This document shows positions 50,248 to 58,469 of a DNA stretch of 64,000 nucleotides, piece by piece. Origin of the DNA: Actinomycetes bacterium (GTDB lineage: Bacteria; Actinomycetota; Acidimicrobiia; Acidimicrobiales; Acidimicrobilacustridaceae); NCBI GenBank assembly GCA_029782145.1, contig JAKOVH010000032.1, positions 248,001-312,000 on the forward strand, written 5' to 3'. Each line of letters starts with the position of its first letter. Position 1 is the stretch's first letter. The notes below the pieces were generated by a model. It saw only the letters and a list, made by a program, of their open reading frames with translations. It was not told where the DNA came from and did no database searches. The position numbers and the translations under genes were made by a program.

Positions 50248-51024
50248 ATGGAAGCCAGCGGCCGGGGGGTGATGGACCTGTTCGACCTGTCGGGGCGCGT
50301 CGCCGTGGTCACCGGTGCGTCGTCGGGCCTCGGGGCCGGTGTGGCGCGGGCCCTGGCGGGAGGCGGGGCCATCGTCGGGCTCGTCGCCCGCCGCCGCGAC
50401 CGGCTCGAGGAGCTGGCCGACCAGACCGGCGGGGCCGCCTTCGCCTGCGACCTGCTCGATCCCGACGCGGTCGACGCCGTGGTGCCCGCCGTGGCTGCCG
50501 CGCTGGGGCCGCCGACCATCCTCGTGAACGCCGCCGGCGGGATCGAGGGCGGCCACCTCGCCGAGCACGAGACGCCCGAGCACGTCGAGCGGGCGCTGCA
50601 GCTGAACCTGGTGGCCCCGTTCCGGCTCTCGCAGGCCGTGTTCCCCCACCTGCGCGACGCGGGCGGCGGCGCCATCGTGCACGTCTCCTCGATCAGCGGC
50701 CGGGTGGGCATCCCGGGCATCCCCCAGGCGTCCTACGCCGCCGCCAAGGCTGGGCTGTCCGGCCTCACCGTGGAGCTGGCCGTGCAGTGGGCCCGCCACT
50801 CGATCCGCGTGAACACGGTGGCACCGGGGTTCTTCCGCAGCGAGATCACCGAGTCGCTCTACACCGAGGAGCGCGGGTCGGCCTGGCTGCGGCGCAACAC
50901 CCTGCTGCCGGTCGAGGGGCAGGTCGACGACGTCGTGGGGGCGGTGCTGTGGCTGGTCAGCGACGCCGGCCGCTACACCACCGGCCAGACCGTCGTGGTC
51001 GACGGCGGCTGGACCGCCCGCTGA
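50248..51024 (+). CDS. Short-chain dehydrogenase/reductase (SDR)
   Basis: 258 residues, classical SDR. Cofactor loop VTGASSGLGAGVARAL (21-36), NAAGG, catalytic Ser in IVHVSSISGRVG and Tyr/Lys in QASYAAAKAGL, with the C-terminal TTGQTVVVDGGWTAR. It resembles 3-oxoacyl-ACP/CoA reductases and gluconate-type oxidoreductases; substrate unknown. ATG at 50248 follows GGGAGGGAC; a second ATG at 50272 begins at the conserved FDLSGRVAVV. It is divergent from tetR across operators and a palindromic element, and lies at the head of the second catabolic region. Confidence 0.88.
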   Translation: MEASGRGVMDLFDLSGRVAVVTGASSGLGAGVARALAGGGAIVGLVARRRDRLEELADQTGGAAFACDLLDPDAVDAVVPAVAAALGPPTILVNAAGGIEGGHLAEHETPEHVERALQLNLVAPFRLSQAVFPHLRDAGGGAIVHVSSISGRVGIPGIPQASYAAAKAGLSGLTVELAVQWARHSIRVNTVAPGFFRSEITESLYTEERGSAWLRRNTLLPVEGQVDDVVGAVLWLVSDAGRYTTGQTVVVDGGWTAR

Positions 51025-51045
51025 CCGCTGGGGAGCCTCGGCGGG

Positions 51046-51720
51046 TCAGGCGCCGGCGGCGGCCCGGTCGACCGGCGGGGAGAACAGACCCCGCTCGGTG
51101 AGCAGCGCCACCACGGCCTCGCCCTGCCGGCGCAGCAGCTCGCGCAGCTCGGCCCTCGCCCGCTCGCCGTCGCGGGCCTGGAGGGCACGGGCCGCCGCGG
51201 CCACGCCCCGGCGCTGGGTCTCGATGGCGCCGGGGATCTGGCGGAAGAAGTTGCCGGGGACCACGTTGGTCATCACTCGGGCCATGGAGCTCAGCCGGGG
51301 TGCCTCGGCGGCCTCGTCGAGGCACTGCAGGAACGCCCGGTTCGCCGCGTTGAACACGGCGGGGTCGGCCTCGGCCTCGGCGACGGCGGCGGCCGCGGCG
51401 AGCACCGAGCGGAGGCCGTCGTCGTCGGCGCGCTCGGCGACGCGGGAGGCCATGAGCCCGTGGACCAGGCCGTAGAGCTCGTAGTGGTCGCGCACGTAGG
51501 CGGCGTCGACGCCGCGCACGAAGGCGCCGCGGTGGGGCTCGACGGTGACCCAGCCCTCGCGCTCGAGGGCGATGATGGCCTCCCGCACGGGGATGCGGCT
51601 CACGCCGAGCTCGGCCGCGATCTCGTCCTGGCGCACCCGGTCGCCGGGCCGGTACTCGCCGTTGAAGACCATGCGGCGGATGTGGGACGCGACCTGGTCG
51701 CCGCTGCTGCGCCGGATCAT
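51046..51720 (-). CDS. GntR-family regulator, FadR/FCD subfamily (paralogue 2)
   Basis: 224 residues from the ATG at 51720, which gives MIRRSSGDQVASHIRRMVFNGEYRPGDRVRQDEIAAELGVSRIPVREAIIALEREGWVTVEPHRGAFV, nearly identical through the winged helix to paralogue 1 at 32826. The FCD domain is more divergent and ends LLRRQGEAVVALLTERGLF. An in-frame ATG at 51771 exists, but the paralogue comparison supports 51720. It follows convergently after the SDR (21 bases) and may control the ligase/P450/aldehyde dehydrogenase genes to its right. Effector unknown, probably an acid or CoA ester. Confidence 0.88.
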   Translation of the reverse strand: MIRRSSGDQVASHIRRMVFNGEYRPGDRVRQDEIAAELGVSRIPVREAIIALEREGWVTVEPHRGAFVRGVDAAYVRDHYELYGLVHGLMASRVAERADDDGLRSVLAAAAAVAEAEADPAVFNAANRAFLQCLDEAAEAPRLSSMARVMTNVVPGNFFRQIPGAIETQRRGVAAAARALQARDGERARAELRELLRRQGEAVVALLTERGLFSPPVDRAAAGA

Positions 51721-51793
51721 CGAGCCGACCTGCGCTCCCCCACCGGCACGGCGGGCCGAGGCCCGCCCCACGCCCAGGGCCGCACCACCCGGG

Positions 51794-53428
51794 TCAGCGC
51801 TTCTCGTAGGTGATGCCGGCGGCCTCGACGTCCCACGTCGTGGGGGTGACGCCTTCCTCGCGCAGCTCCCGCTTGAGGACCCGGCCCACCGGCGAGCGGG
51901 GCAGCTCGGCCCGGAACTCGATGTAGCGGGGCAGGGCGAAGTAGGGCAGCTCGTCGATGCACCAGCGGAAGAGCTCTTCCTCGGTGGTGGTCGCCCCCTC
52001 CTTCAGGGTGGCGGTGACCTTGAGGTCGTCCTCGGTGAGCTCGCTGAACACCGCGTGCACGGCGACGTCGGCCAGCTGGCCGTGGCCCATGAGGATGGAC
52101 TCCACCTCGAAGCTGGAGATGTTCTCGCCCCGGCGGCGCAGGTAGTCGGCCTTGCGGTCGACGAAGTAGAGGAAGTCCTCGTCGTCGATCTTGCCGATGT
52201 CGCCGGTGTGGTACCACCAGTTGCGACTGGTCTCGACCGTGGCCTCGGGCCGGCCCCAGTAGCCGGCGAACATCACCTCGGGGCGCTTGGGCCGGATGAC
52301 GATCTCGCCTTCCGTGCCGCGGGGCAGCTCGTCGTCGTCGTCGTCGAAGATGCGCACGTCGAAGTACTCGCAGTTGACCACGCCGGCGGCGTTGGGCTTG
52401 TTGCGCACCCCGGGCGGCTGCCAGGAGACGAGGCTGGCCTCGGTGACGCCGTAGGCGCCGCTGAAGGTCTCGATGCCGAACCGGCTGCGGATGACCTCGT
52501 CGACCTCCACCGGCATCGGCGCCGCGCCGAGCAGGCGCAGGGACGTGTTGGCCTCCGGCGCCCCCGACCTGGGCATCTCGGGCCGGTCCTCGTCGTGGGC
52601 CAGCAGGTAGGCCATGGTGCCGAGGGTGGAGGTGACCGTGGCGCCCACCCGGTTCATCTCCGGCCAGAAGTTCGACACGGAGAACTTCTTGTAGATGGCC
52701 GACCGGCCACCGAACACCAGCGGACCGAGCACCGCGGTGGTGATGGCGTTGAAGTGGAACAGCGGCAGGGGCGTCCAGACCACGTCGTCGGCGGTGCGGC
52801 CCCAGCAGATGCCGATCTGGGTGGTCAGGGCGATGTGGTAGTTGTGGCTGAGCATGCAGCCCTTCGACGGGCCGGTGGTGCCACCCGTGTAGACGAAGGT
52901 GCCCAGGTCGACCGGCTTGACGGCCACGCCCGGGTCGGCGGCGTCGGCCGACAGCAGCTCGGCCCACGTGCCGGTGTCGACCTGCGGCAGGCTCGGGGCC
53001 TCGTCGCCGATGACCACGACCCGCACCAGGTCGGGCAGCTCGGGGGTGATGGCGGGCAGGCGGTCGGCGAGGTCGCCCTGCACGATCAGCACCCTCGAGC
53101 CCGAGTCGTGCAGCTGGTGGCGGAGGTACTGGCCCTTGTAGGCGGTGTTGACCGGCACGGCGATGGCACCGGCCCACACGATGCCCCACCAGGCCAGCGC
53201 CATCTCGATCGAGTTCTCGACGAGGGTGGCCACCCGGTCGCCGGGGCGCACGCCGAGCTCGATCAGGGCGTTGGCCACCCGGCAGGCGGTGTCGTGGACG
53301 TCGGCGCCGGTGACCTTGGCCCCGTTGACGTCGAGGTACTCGCTGTCGGGGTCGGCGTCGAGGCGGCGCCGCAGGACGTCGATGATCGTGGCGGACTCGC
53401 CGCTCTTCCAGACGTCGTCGTTCGCCAT
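51794..53428 (-). CDS. Acyl-CoA synthetase (AMP-forming ligase), CaiC-like
   Basis: 544 residues, an ANL-superfamily ligase that activates a carboxylic acid as acyl-AMP and then acyl-CoA. P-loop YTGGTTGPSKGCMLSHN (about 177-193), A5-type motif AYGVTEASLVSW, WWYHTGDIGKIDDEDFLYFVDRKADYLRRRGENIS and the C-terminal catalytic Lys in RSPVGRVLKRELREEG. The arrangement VPVNTAYKGQYLRHQLHDSG resembles crotonobetaine/carnitine-CoA ligase (CaiC). ATG with GAGGAA just upstream. Divergent from the second ligase gene across a GTGATTGAATCAC site. Confidence 0.9.
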   Translation of the reverse strand: MANDDVWKSGESATIIDVLRRRLDADPDSEYLDVNGAKVTGADVHDTACRVANALIELGVRPGDRVATLVENSIEMALAWWGIVWAGAIAVPVNTAYKGQYLRHQLHDSGSRVLIVQGDLADRLPAITPELPDLVRVVVIGDEAPSLPQVDTGTWAELLSADAADPGVAVKPVDLGTFVYTGGTTGPSKGCMLSHNYHIALTTQIGICWGRTADDVVWTPLPLFHFNAITTAVLGPLVFGGRSAIYKKFSVSNFWPEMNRVGATVTSTLGTMAYLLAHDEDRPEMPRSGAPEANTSLRLLGAAPMPVEVDEVIRSRFGIETFSGAYGVTEASLVSWQPPGVRNKPNAAGVVNCEYFDVRIFDDDDDELPRGTEGEIVIRPKRPEVMFAGYWGRPEATVETSRNWWYHTGDIGKIDDEDFLYFVDRKADYLRRRGENISSFEVESILMGHGQLADVAVHAVFSELTEDDLKVTATLKEGATTTEEELFRWCIDELPYFALPRYIEFRAELPRSPVGRVLKRELREEGVTPTTWDVEAAGITYEKR

Positions 53429-53509
53429 GTTCCTCGACCTTCTACGATCCGTCCCCGAGCCGTGGGTGGCCCCGCACCGGCACGCTCCAGGGGACCACCA
53501 CCGGCGCCA

Positions 53510-53529
53510 GTGATTGAATCACATATACC
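53510..53529. promoter_or_regulatory. Putative operator in the divergent ligase promoter region
   Basis: GTGATTGAATCAC at 53510-53522 is a perfect 6+1+6 palindrome, immediately followed by ATATACC (53523-53529). It is the most AT-rich stretch of the 168-base region between two oppositely transcribed acyl-CoA ligase genes. The extension shares GTATATGT (reverse complement) with the 59791 site. A GntR/FCD regulator such as paralogue 2 is a likely ligand; this is inference. Confidence 0.6.
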
Positions 53530-53596
53530 TTCTTCCGCCCGACTCGGCGCCGGCTCCTCCCGTCGCCCACGGCGGGCCCGACCGAGCGAGCGCACC

Positions 53597-55204
53597 GTGA
53601 CCGACGAGATCCCCGTCCCCGACGACCTGCCGACCACGGTGGCCGGCGCCCTCGAGCGGGCCGCCCGGCTGTTCCCCGAGCGCGAGGCGCTCGTCGAGGG
53701 CGACCTGCGGCTCACCTTCCCGCAGCTGCTCGAGGCGGCCGACGAGGCCGCCCGGGCCCTGATCGCCACCGGCATCGAGGCGGGTGACCGGGTGGCCATC
53801 TGGGCGCCCAACTGCGCCGAGTGGGTGATCGCCTCGGCGGCCATCCACCGCGTCGGCGCCGTGCTGGTGCCGCTCAACACACGGTTCAAGGGCAACGAGG
53901 CCGCCTACATCCTCAACACGTCGCGGGCCCGGCTGCTGTTCACCGTCACCGACTTCCTCGACACCGACTACGTCGCCCTGCTCGGCGACCGGGCCGAGGT
54001 GCCCCACCTGGAGCACGTCGTGGTGCTGCGGGGCCGGGCGCCGCAGGGTTGCACCAGCTGGGGCGACTTCCTCGCCCGGGCCTCGTCGGTGCCCGTCGAC
54101 GCCGCCGCCCGGCGCGCCGCCGCCATCGGTCCCGACGACCTGGCCGACATCCTCTTCACCTCGGGCACGACCGGGAAGCCCAAGGGGGCGATGCTGCTGC
54201 ACTCGGTGCTGGTGCGCGCCTACTGGGCGTGGGCCTCGGTGGTCGGCCTGCAGGAGGGCGACCGGTACCTCATCGTCAACCCGTTCTTCCACTCCTTCGG
54301 CCTGAACTCGGGCATCCTGGCCTGCGAGCTGAAGGGCGCCACCATGATCCCCCACGCCGTGTTCGACGTGCCGGCGGTGATGAAGCGGGTCGAGGAGGAG
54401 AAGGTCACCATGCTCCCCGGGCCCCCGGCGATCTACCAGACGATGCTCGACCATCCCGAGCGCGACACCTACGACACCTCCACGCTGCGGCTGTCGGTCA
54501 CCGGCGCCGCGGCGGTGCCGGTGGAGATGATCCGCCGCATGCGCGAGGAGCTCACGTTCACCACGATCGTCACCGGCTACGGGCTCACCGAGGCCCACGG
54601 CATGGCCACCATGTGCCGCCACGACGACGACCCGGAGATCATCTCGCAGACCTCGGGGCGGGCGATCCCCGACGTCGAGGTGCTCGTCGTCGACGAGGAC
54701 GGCAACGAGGTGCCGCGGGGCGAGTCGGGGGAGATCGTCATCCGCGGCTACGTCGTGATGCCGGGCTACTTCGAGAACCCCGAAGCCACCGCCGAGGCGA
54801 TCGACGCCGACGGGTGGTTGCACACCGGCGACATCGGCGTGATGGACGACGACGGCAACCTGCGCATCACCGACCGCATCAAGGACATGTTCATCGTCGG
54901 CGGGTTCAACGCCTACCCCGCCGAGATCGAGGGCGTGATCCTGCGCCACCCCGCCGTGAACCAGGTCGCCGTGGTCGGCGTGCCCGACCAGCGCATGGGC
55001 GAGGTCGGCATGGCGTTCGTGGTGCTGCGCCCCGGCGCGTCGCTCGACGAGGCCGAGCTGGTGTCGTGGTGCCGCGAGGAGATGGCCAACTACAAGGTGC
55101 CCCGCCACGTGCGCATCGTCGACAGCCTGCCGCTCAACGCCAGCAACAAGGTGCTCAAGTTCCAGCTGCGCGACGAGGGCGTGGCCTCCCTCCAGCAGCA
55201 CTGA
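53597..55204 (+). CDS. Acyl-CoA synthetase (AMP-forming ligase), FadD-like
   Basis: 535 residues from GTG, ANL superfamily. P-loop LFTSGTTGKPKGAMLLH, TGYGLTEAHGMATM, WLHTGDIGVMDDDGNLRITDRIKDMFIVGGFNAYPAEIEGVI and the catalytic Lys in NASNKVLKFQLRDEG. The IVGGFNAYPAEIE segment is typical of FadD3/FadD-type ligases for polycyclic or medium-chain acids. It could start CoA activation of the same compound degraded by the dehydrogenase, SDR and hydratase genes nearby. The start is chosen because upstream codons are in a GC-rich non-family stretch. Confidence 0.9.
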   Translation: MTDEIPVPDDLPTTVAGALERAARLFPEREALVEGDLRLTFPQLLEAADEAARALIATGIEAGDRVAIWAPNCAEWVIASAAIHRVGAVLVPLNTRFKGNEAAYILNTSRARLLFTVTDFLDTDYVALLGDRAEVPHLEHVVVLRGRAPQGCTSWGDFLARASSVPVDAAARRAAAIGPDDLADILFTSGTTGKPKGAMLLHSVLVRAYWAWASVVGLQEGDRYLIVNPFFHSFGLNSGILACELKGATMIPHAVFDVPAVMKRVEEEKVTMLPGPPAIYQTMLDHPERDTYDTSTLRLSVTGAAAVPVEMIRRMREELTFTTIVTGYGLTEAHGMATMCRHDDDPEIISQTSGRAIPDVEVLVVDEDGNEVPRGESGEIVIRGYVVMPGYFENPEATAEAIDADGWLHTGDIGVMDDDGNLRITDRIKDMFIVGGFNAYPAEIEGVILRHPAVNQVAVVGVPDQRMGEVGMAFVVLRPGASLDEAELVSWCREEMANYKVPRHVRIVDSLPLNASNKVLKFQLRDEGVASLQQH

Positions 55205-55238
55205 CGCCGCCCCACCCCGTTCCCTCCGCCGCCCCGCC

Positions 55239-55288
55239 GTTCTGGTGGAGGTCTACGACCACATGCGACCGTAGATCTCCACCAGAAC
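55239..55288. repeat. 50-base palindromic element, copy D
   Basis: GTTCTGGTGGAGGTCTACG at 55239-55257 pairs with the right arm ending CACCAGAAC at 55288 over 19 positions, 18 Watson-Crick and one G-U wobble, with a loop holding ACCACATGC. It lies 35 bases after the ligase stop and 56 before the stop of the convergent SDR. Confidence 0.9.
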
Positions 55289-55343
55289 GGGCGTGGGCGG
55301 GGGGGTTCGCGGGTTCCGGGTTGCGGGGACGACCCCGCCGTGC

Positions 55344-56189
55344 TCAGTAGTTGCCGCGGAGGAAGTCGACCACCGGCTTGGCCGCCGGGTAGGAGTTGGT
55401 GATGCCCGAGCTGACGTAGCCGGCGTCGACGATCATGGTGACGCCGTTGACGTACACCGCCGCGTCGCTGCAGAGGAACGCCAGCGGGCCGGCCTGCTCG
55501 TCGGGCTCGGAGGCGCCGACGCCGACGTCGTCGCGGTAGTCCTTGCCGAAGCCCAGCCACAGGTCCTCCTGGGAGCGGGCCAGGGGCGTGTCGGTGGGCC
55601 CGGGCATGATGGCGTTGAGGCGGATGCCGCGCTTCTGCATCTCGACCGCCCGGCTGGCCACGTAGCCGCAGATGGCCTGCTTGCTCCACATGTAGTCGGC
55701 GTTGCCCGGGTGGTTCGGGTCGGCCGACTTCTCCTCGATCCAGGCCACCGCGCTGTCGAAGTCCGGGGTGGCGAGGTAGTCGAGCACGGCGTCGAGGTTG
55801 TTCTCCCACGCCAGGCCGGCGGTCGAGGAGATCATGCCGATAGCCGACCCCCGACCGAGGAAGCCCTTGTCGATGCAACGGTCGATGAGGTGGCGGTGGC
55901 CGATGAAGTTGATCTTCTCGATGCCAGGCGTGCCGTCGGCGGCGCCGGCGCACGAGAACAGGGCGTGGATGGGGCCGCCGCACTCGTCGACGGCGGCGTC
56001 GATGCCGGCCTTGTCGCGCAGGTCGAGCTTGATCGCCTTGACCCCGGGGAGCGTGACGTCGGCGTAGTCCATGACCACGACCTCGGCCCCGAGGTCCTGC
56101 ACCAGCTCAGCGGTGGCGGCGCCCATGCCGGTGGCGCCACCGACGACCAGCGCACGCTTGCCGTCGTAGCGGAACGCGTCTGCCTTCAT
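55344..56189 (-). CDS. SDR resembling 3-alpha-hydroxysteroid/coniferyl-alcohol dehydrogenases
   Basis: 281 residues. Cofactor loop VVGGATGMGAATAELV (about 15-30) and ALFSCAGAAD, with catalytic Ser in ISSTAGLAWENN and Tyr-Lys in ADYMWSKQAICGYV; the segment between (SAVAWIEEKSADPNHPGN) and MPGPTDTPLARSQEDLWLGFGKDYRDDVG match the short 3-alpha-HSD/carbonyl reductase class. It would oxidise or reduce an alcohol on a ring or side chain. ATG at 56189 with GGAGAAGAG just upstream; the open frame to 56414 covers a GC-rich hairpin and is not needed. Downstream of the binding-protein gene in one direction. Confidence 0.85.
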   Translation of the reverse strand: MKADAFRYDGKRALVVGGATGMGAATAELVQDLGAEVVVMDYADVTLPGVKAIKLDLRDKAGIDAAVDECGGPIHALFSCAGAADGTPGIEKINFIGHRHLIDRCIDKGFLGRGSAIGMISSTAGLAWENNLDAVLDYLATPDFDSAVAWIEEKSADPNHPGNADYMWSKQAICGYVASRAVEMQKRGIRLNAIMPGPTDTPLARSQEDLWLGFGKDYRDDVGVGASEPDEQAGPLAFLCSDAAVYVNGVTMIVDAGYVSSGITNSYPAAKPVVDFLRGNY

Positions 56190-56235
56190 GTCTCTTCTCC
56201 TGGATCCCCCCGGGAAGCCGGGCTCGTGGGCGGGG

Positions 56236-56263
56236 TCGGGCCCGGGCTGGTGCCCGGGCCCGA
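56236..56263. terminator. Strong GC hairpin between binding-protein and SDR genes
   Basis: TCGGGCCCGGGC (56236-56247) pairs at 12 of 12 positions with 56252-56263 over a TGGT loop. It sits in the 79-base gap between two minus-strand genes. There is no U-tract, so it may stop, pause or protect the transcript of the upstream gene and set a different level for the SDR. Confidence 0.55.
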
Positions 56264-56268
56264 GCTTG

Positions 56269-57594
56269 TCACTGCGTGAAGTTCGAGGGGAACTGCGGCC
56301 GGTGGTAGCCGTCGAAGCGCAGCTCGCCGCCGCGCAGCTCCCGGATGGTGAGGAAGTCGCCCTTGTAGCCCTTGCGGTCCCATGGGCCGAACTGGATGTA
56401 GGTGCCGGGCCCACCGTTGGTGGCCGGCATCCAGCGGATGCGCTCCATGCCCCGCATGACCTCCTCGGGGGTGGCCATGCCCGCGTTGCCGAGGCCGTGG
56501 ATGGCCACCCGGGCGGTGTCGTAGCTGAGGGCGACGACCACGTTCTTGGACGTGCGCCCGAAGCGCTCGGTGAAGCGGCGGATCATCGCCTCGTAGTTGG
56601 GGTTGGTGCCGTCCTCGCCGAGCTGGTCGACGCCGTGCCAGCCCTCGAGGCCCTTCGCCCACTCGTTGGTGTTCGAGTAGAACATGAACGCGGTGCCCAT
56701 GACGCGGGGCGGGTCCCAGTCGAGCTCGGCGAACGCCCGGGCGAAGTGGAACGTGGCGTAGCCGTAGCCGCCGTAGTAGATCGCCTCGGTGCCGCCCTCC
56801 TTCATGGCCCGCAGGTGGTCGACCAGGCCCCGCGGGTTGGGGCCGAGCTTCACGTCGCGGGTGACGGTGATGCCGAGCCGGCCGCACTCCTCACGGAAGA
56901 AGTCGGCGTAGTCGCGGCCCGAGGAGCCCTGCTCCCAGAACATGCCGACGTTCTTGTAGCCCTTGCTCGCCAGCCACTGGGCGCACATGACGCCCTCGCT
57001 GGGGATGTCGCCGTTGGCGATGGTGAAGCAGTACTCGCTGGCGAAGCGCCACGCCCCGGTCCAGCCGATGACCGGCACCTTGCGCTGGTTCACCAGGTCC
57101 TGGATGTTGAGCGAGTTGTCCGAGATCATCGGCCCGAGGATGGCGACGCAGCCCTGGTCGCAGAGCCACTCGTAGCCGTCACGGGCCTTCTTGTAGTTCT
57201 CTCGGGGCAGGCCGCGGGCGTCGGCCACGACGAGCTGCACCGGCCGGTCGTAGACGCCTTCGTTCATGGCGTCCTCGATGGCGAGGATGGTCGGGTCGAT
57301 CCAGTCGGCCAGCAGCTGGCCCAGGTCCATGTCGACCAGCACGCCGATCTTGGCCGGCTCGAAGGGGTCGCCCTGGGTCTGCAGCCCCCGCGTGGGCGGG
57401 TAGATCACGATGTCCTTGAAGGCCCGCTCGCCGATGCGGCCGCCGCCCTCGTACCAGGTGGTGTTGCCCGACTGCTCCGGCGCGGTGTCGGTGCCGTGGG
57501 CAACCGTCGTCGTGGCCCGGTCCTCCCGGGCGATGCCGTGGTCGACCGGGGGCGGGAACATCCGGTCGACGAACTCCCCCTGCTGCTCTGCCAT
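56269..57594 (-). CDS. Type-1 periplasmic-binding-protein-like protein without signal peptide
   Basis: 441 residues with the two-lobed Leu/Ile/Val-binding (PBP type I) fold: FEPAKIGVLVDMDLGQLLADWIDPTILAIEDAMNEG, CVAILGPMISDNSLNIQDLVNQRKVPVIGWTG, GYKNVGMFWEQGSSGRDYADFF and VVVALSYDTARVAIHGLGNAG. The N-terminus (MAEQQGEFVDRMFPPPVDHG...) is polar for about 60 residues: there is no signal peptide or lipobox and no ABC permease nearby. It could be a cytoplasmic sensor or carrier, or be exported by another route. The surrounding SDR/P450 genes suggest a link to the same substrate. Start is the ATG at 57594. Confidence 0.83.
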   Translation of the reverse strand: MAEQQGEFVDRMFPPPVDHGIAREDRATTTVAHGTDTAPEQSGNTTWYEGGGRIGERAFKDIVIYPPTRGLQTQGDPFEPAKIGVLVDMDLGQLLADWIDPTILAIEDAMNEGVYDRPVQLVVADARGLPRENYKKARDGYEWLCDQGCVAILGPMISDNSLNIQDLVNQRKVPVIGWTGAWRFASEYCFTIANGDIPSEGVMCAQWLASKGYKNVGMFWEQGSSGRDYADFFREECGRLGITVTRDVKLGPNPRGLVDHLRAMKEGGTEAIYYGGYGYATFHFARAFAELDWDPPRVMGTAFMFYSNTNEWAKGLEGWHGVDQLGEDGTNPNYEAMIRRFTERFGRTSKNVVVALSYDTARVAIHGLGNAGMATPEEVMRGMERIRWMPATNGGPGTYIQFGPWDRKGYKGDFLTIRELRGGELRFDGYHRPQFPSNFTQ

Positions 57595-57664
57595 GTGTCG
57601 CTTCCTCGGTGGTGTCTCGGGGCGGGCGGACCCGCGGGTCGGAACGGGTGGGCGGGGCGGCGGG

Positions 57665-58414
57665 TCAGGCCAGCCGGGCGTCGAGGTACAGGTCGGGCAC
57701 GTCGATCTCGGGGTGGGCGAGCACCACGCCCATGAGCTCGGCGAGGTGCCGGCCCACGTCGGAGGTCTCCATCGCCGTCATGGCGATGCCCGAGCTCGAC
57801 CACCGCTCGAGCGCCTCGGTGAGCAGCTCGGGGTCGGTGAAGTTGTTGCCGAAGTCGGTCGGCATGGTGGCGCCGATGATGACGCGCGAGAAGCGGCGGT
57901 CGGGGTGCTCGTTGCGCCAGTACTGGATGGCGGTGTTGAGCGCCGCCTTGGACGCCGCGTAGGTGCCGAGGCCCCACCGGAACTCGTGCACCGACTCCGA
58001 CGAGAGGAAGGCGATGAGGCCCTCGTCGGACAAGTGGCCCACGGCGGCCTGGGCGACGAGCGCTGGGCCCACGACGTTGACCTCGTAGGAGCTGCGCCAG
58101 GCCTCTGCGTCGGCCCGCCCGAGCGGGGCGAGCACCGCGGTGCCGGCCGAGTAGAGCACGAGGTCGAGGCCGCCGAGGCGCTCGACCGCGGTGTGCACCA
58201 GCGCCGCGCAGGCCGCCGCGTCGGTGACGTCGGCGGCGATGGCGTGGCCGGAGCCGAGCTCCTCGCACAGCTCCTGCAACCGGTCGAGGCGGCGGGCGCT
58301 CACGCACACGTCGGCGCCGGCGGCGGCCGCGCTCCGGGCGAAGGCCGCCCCGATGCCGGCCGAGGCGCCGACGACCAGGACCCGTCGGCCCTTCAGGGTC
58401 GGGCTCTCGCTCAC
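57665..58414 (-). CDS. Short-chain dehydrogenase/reductase (SDR)
   Basis: 249 residues from GTG preceded by GGGAGAG. Cofactor loop VLVVGASAGIGAAFARSAAAAG, LVLYSAGTAV, Ser in IAFLSSESVHEF and Tyr-Lys in LGTYAASKAALNTAI. The C-terminal half (FSRVIIGATMPTDFGNNFTDPELL...) differs from typical SDRs and lacks the usual VDGG ending, so it is a divergent subfamily. It lies between the binding protein and the P450 in the same direction (55-base gap to the P450) and is probably part of one transcription unit. Confidence 0.87.
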   Translation of the reverse strand: MSESPTLKGRRVLVVGASAGIGAAFARSAAAAGADVCVSARRLDRLQELCEELGSGHAIAADVTDAAACAALVHTAVERLGGLDLVLYSAGTAVLAPLGRADAEAWRSSYEVNVVGPALVAQAAVGHLSDEGLIAFLSSESVHEFRWGLGTYAASKAALNTAIQYWRNEHPDRRFSRVIIGATMPTDFGNNFTDPELLTEALERWSSSGIAMTAMETSDVGRHLAELMGVVLAHPEIDVPDLYLDARLA

Positions 58415-58469
58415 GTGGTGCTCTCCCTTCGGCCCGCGCCGGGGCCGGGTCGGACGACGGACGCCGGCC

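Noticed and set aside
51545..53596. Long N-terminal extension of the plus-strand ligase
   Set aside because: The family sequence begins at the GTG at 53597; everything before it is antisense to the GntR and CaiC-like ligase genes.
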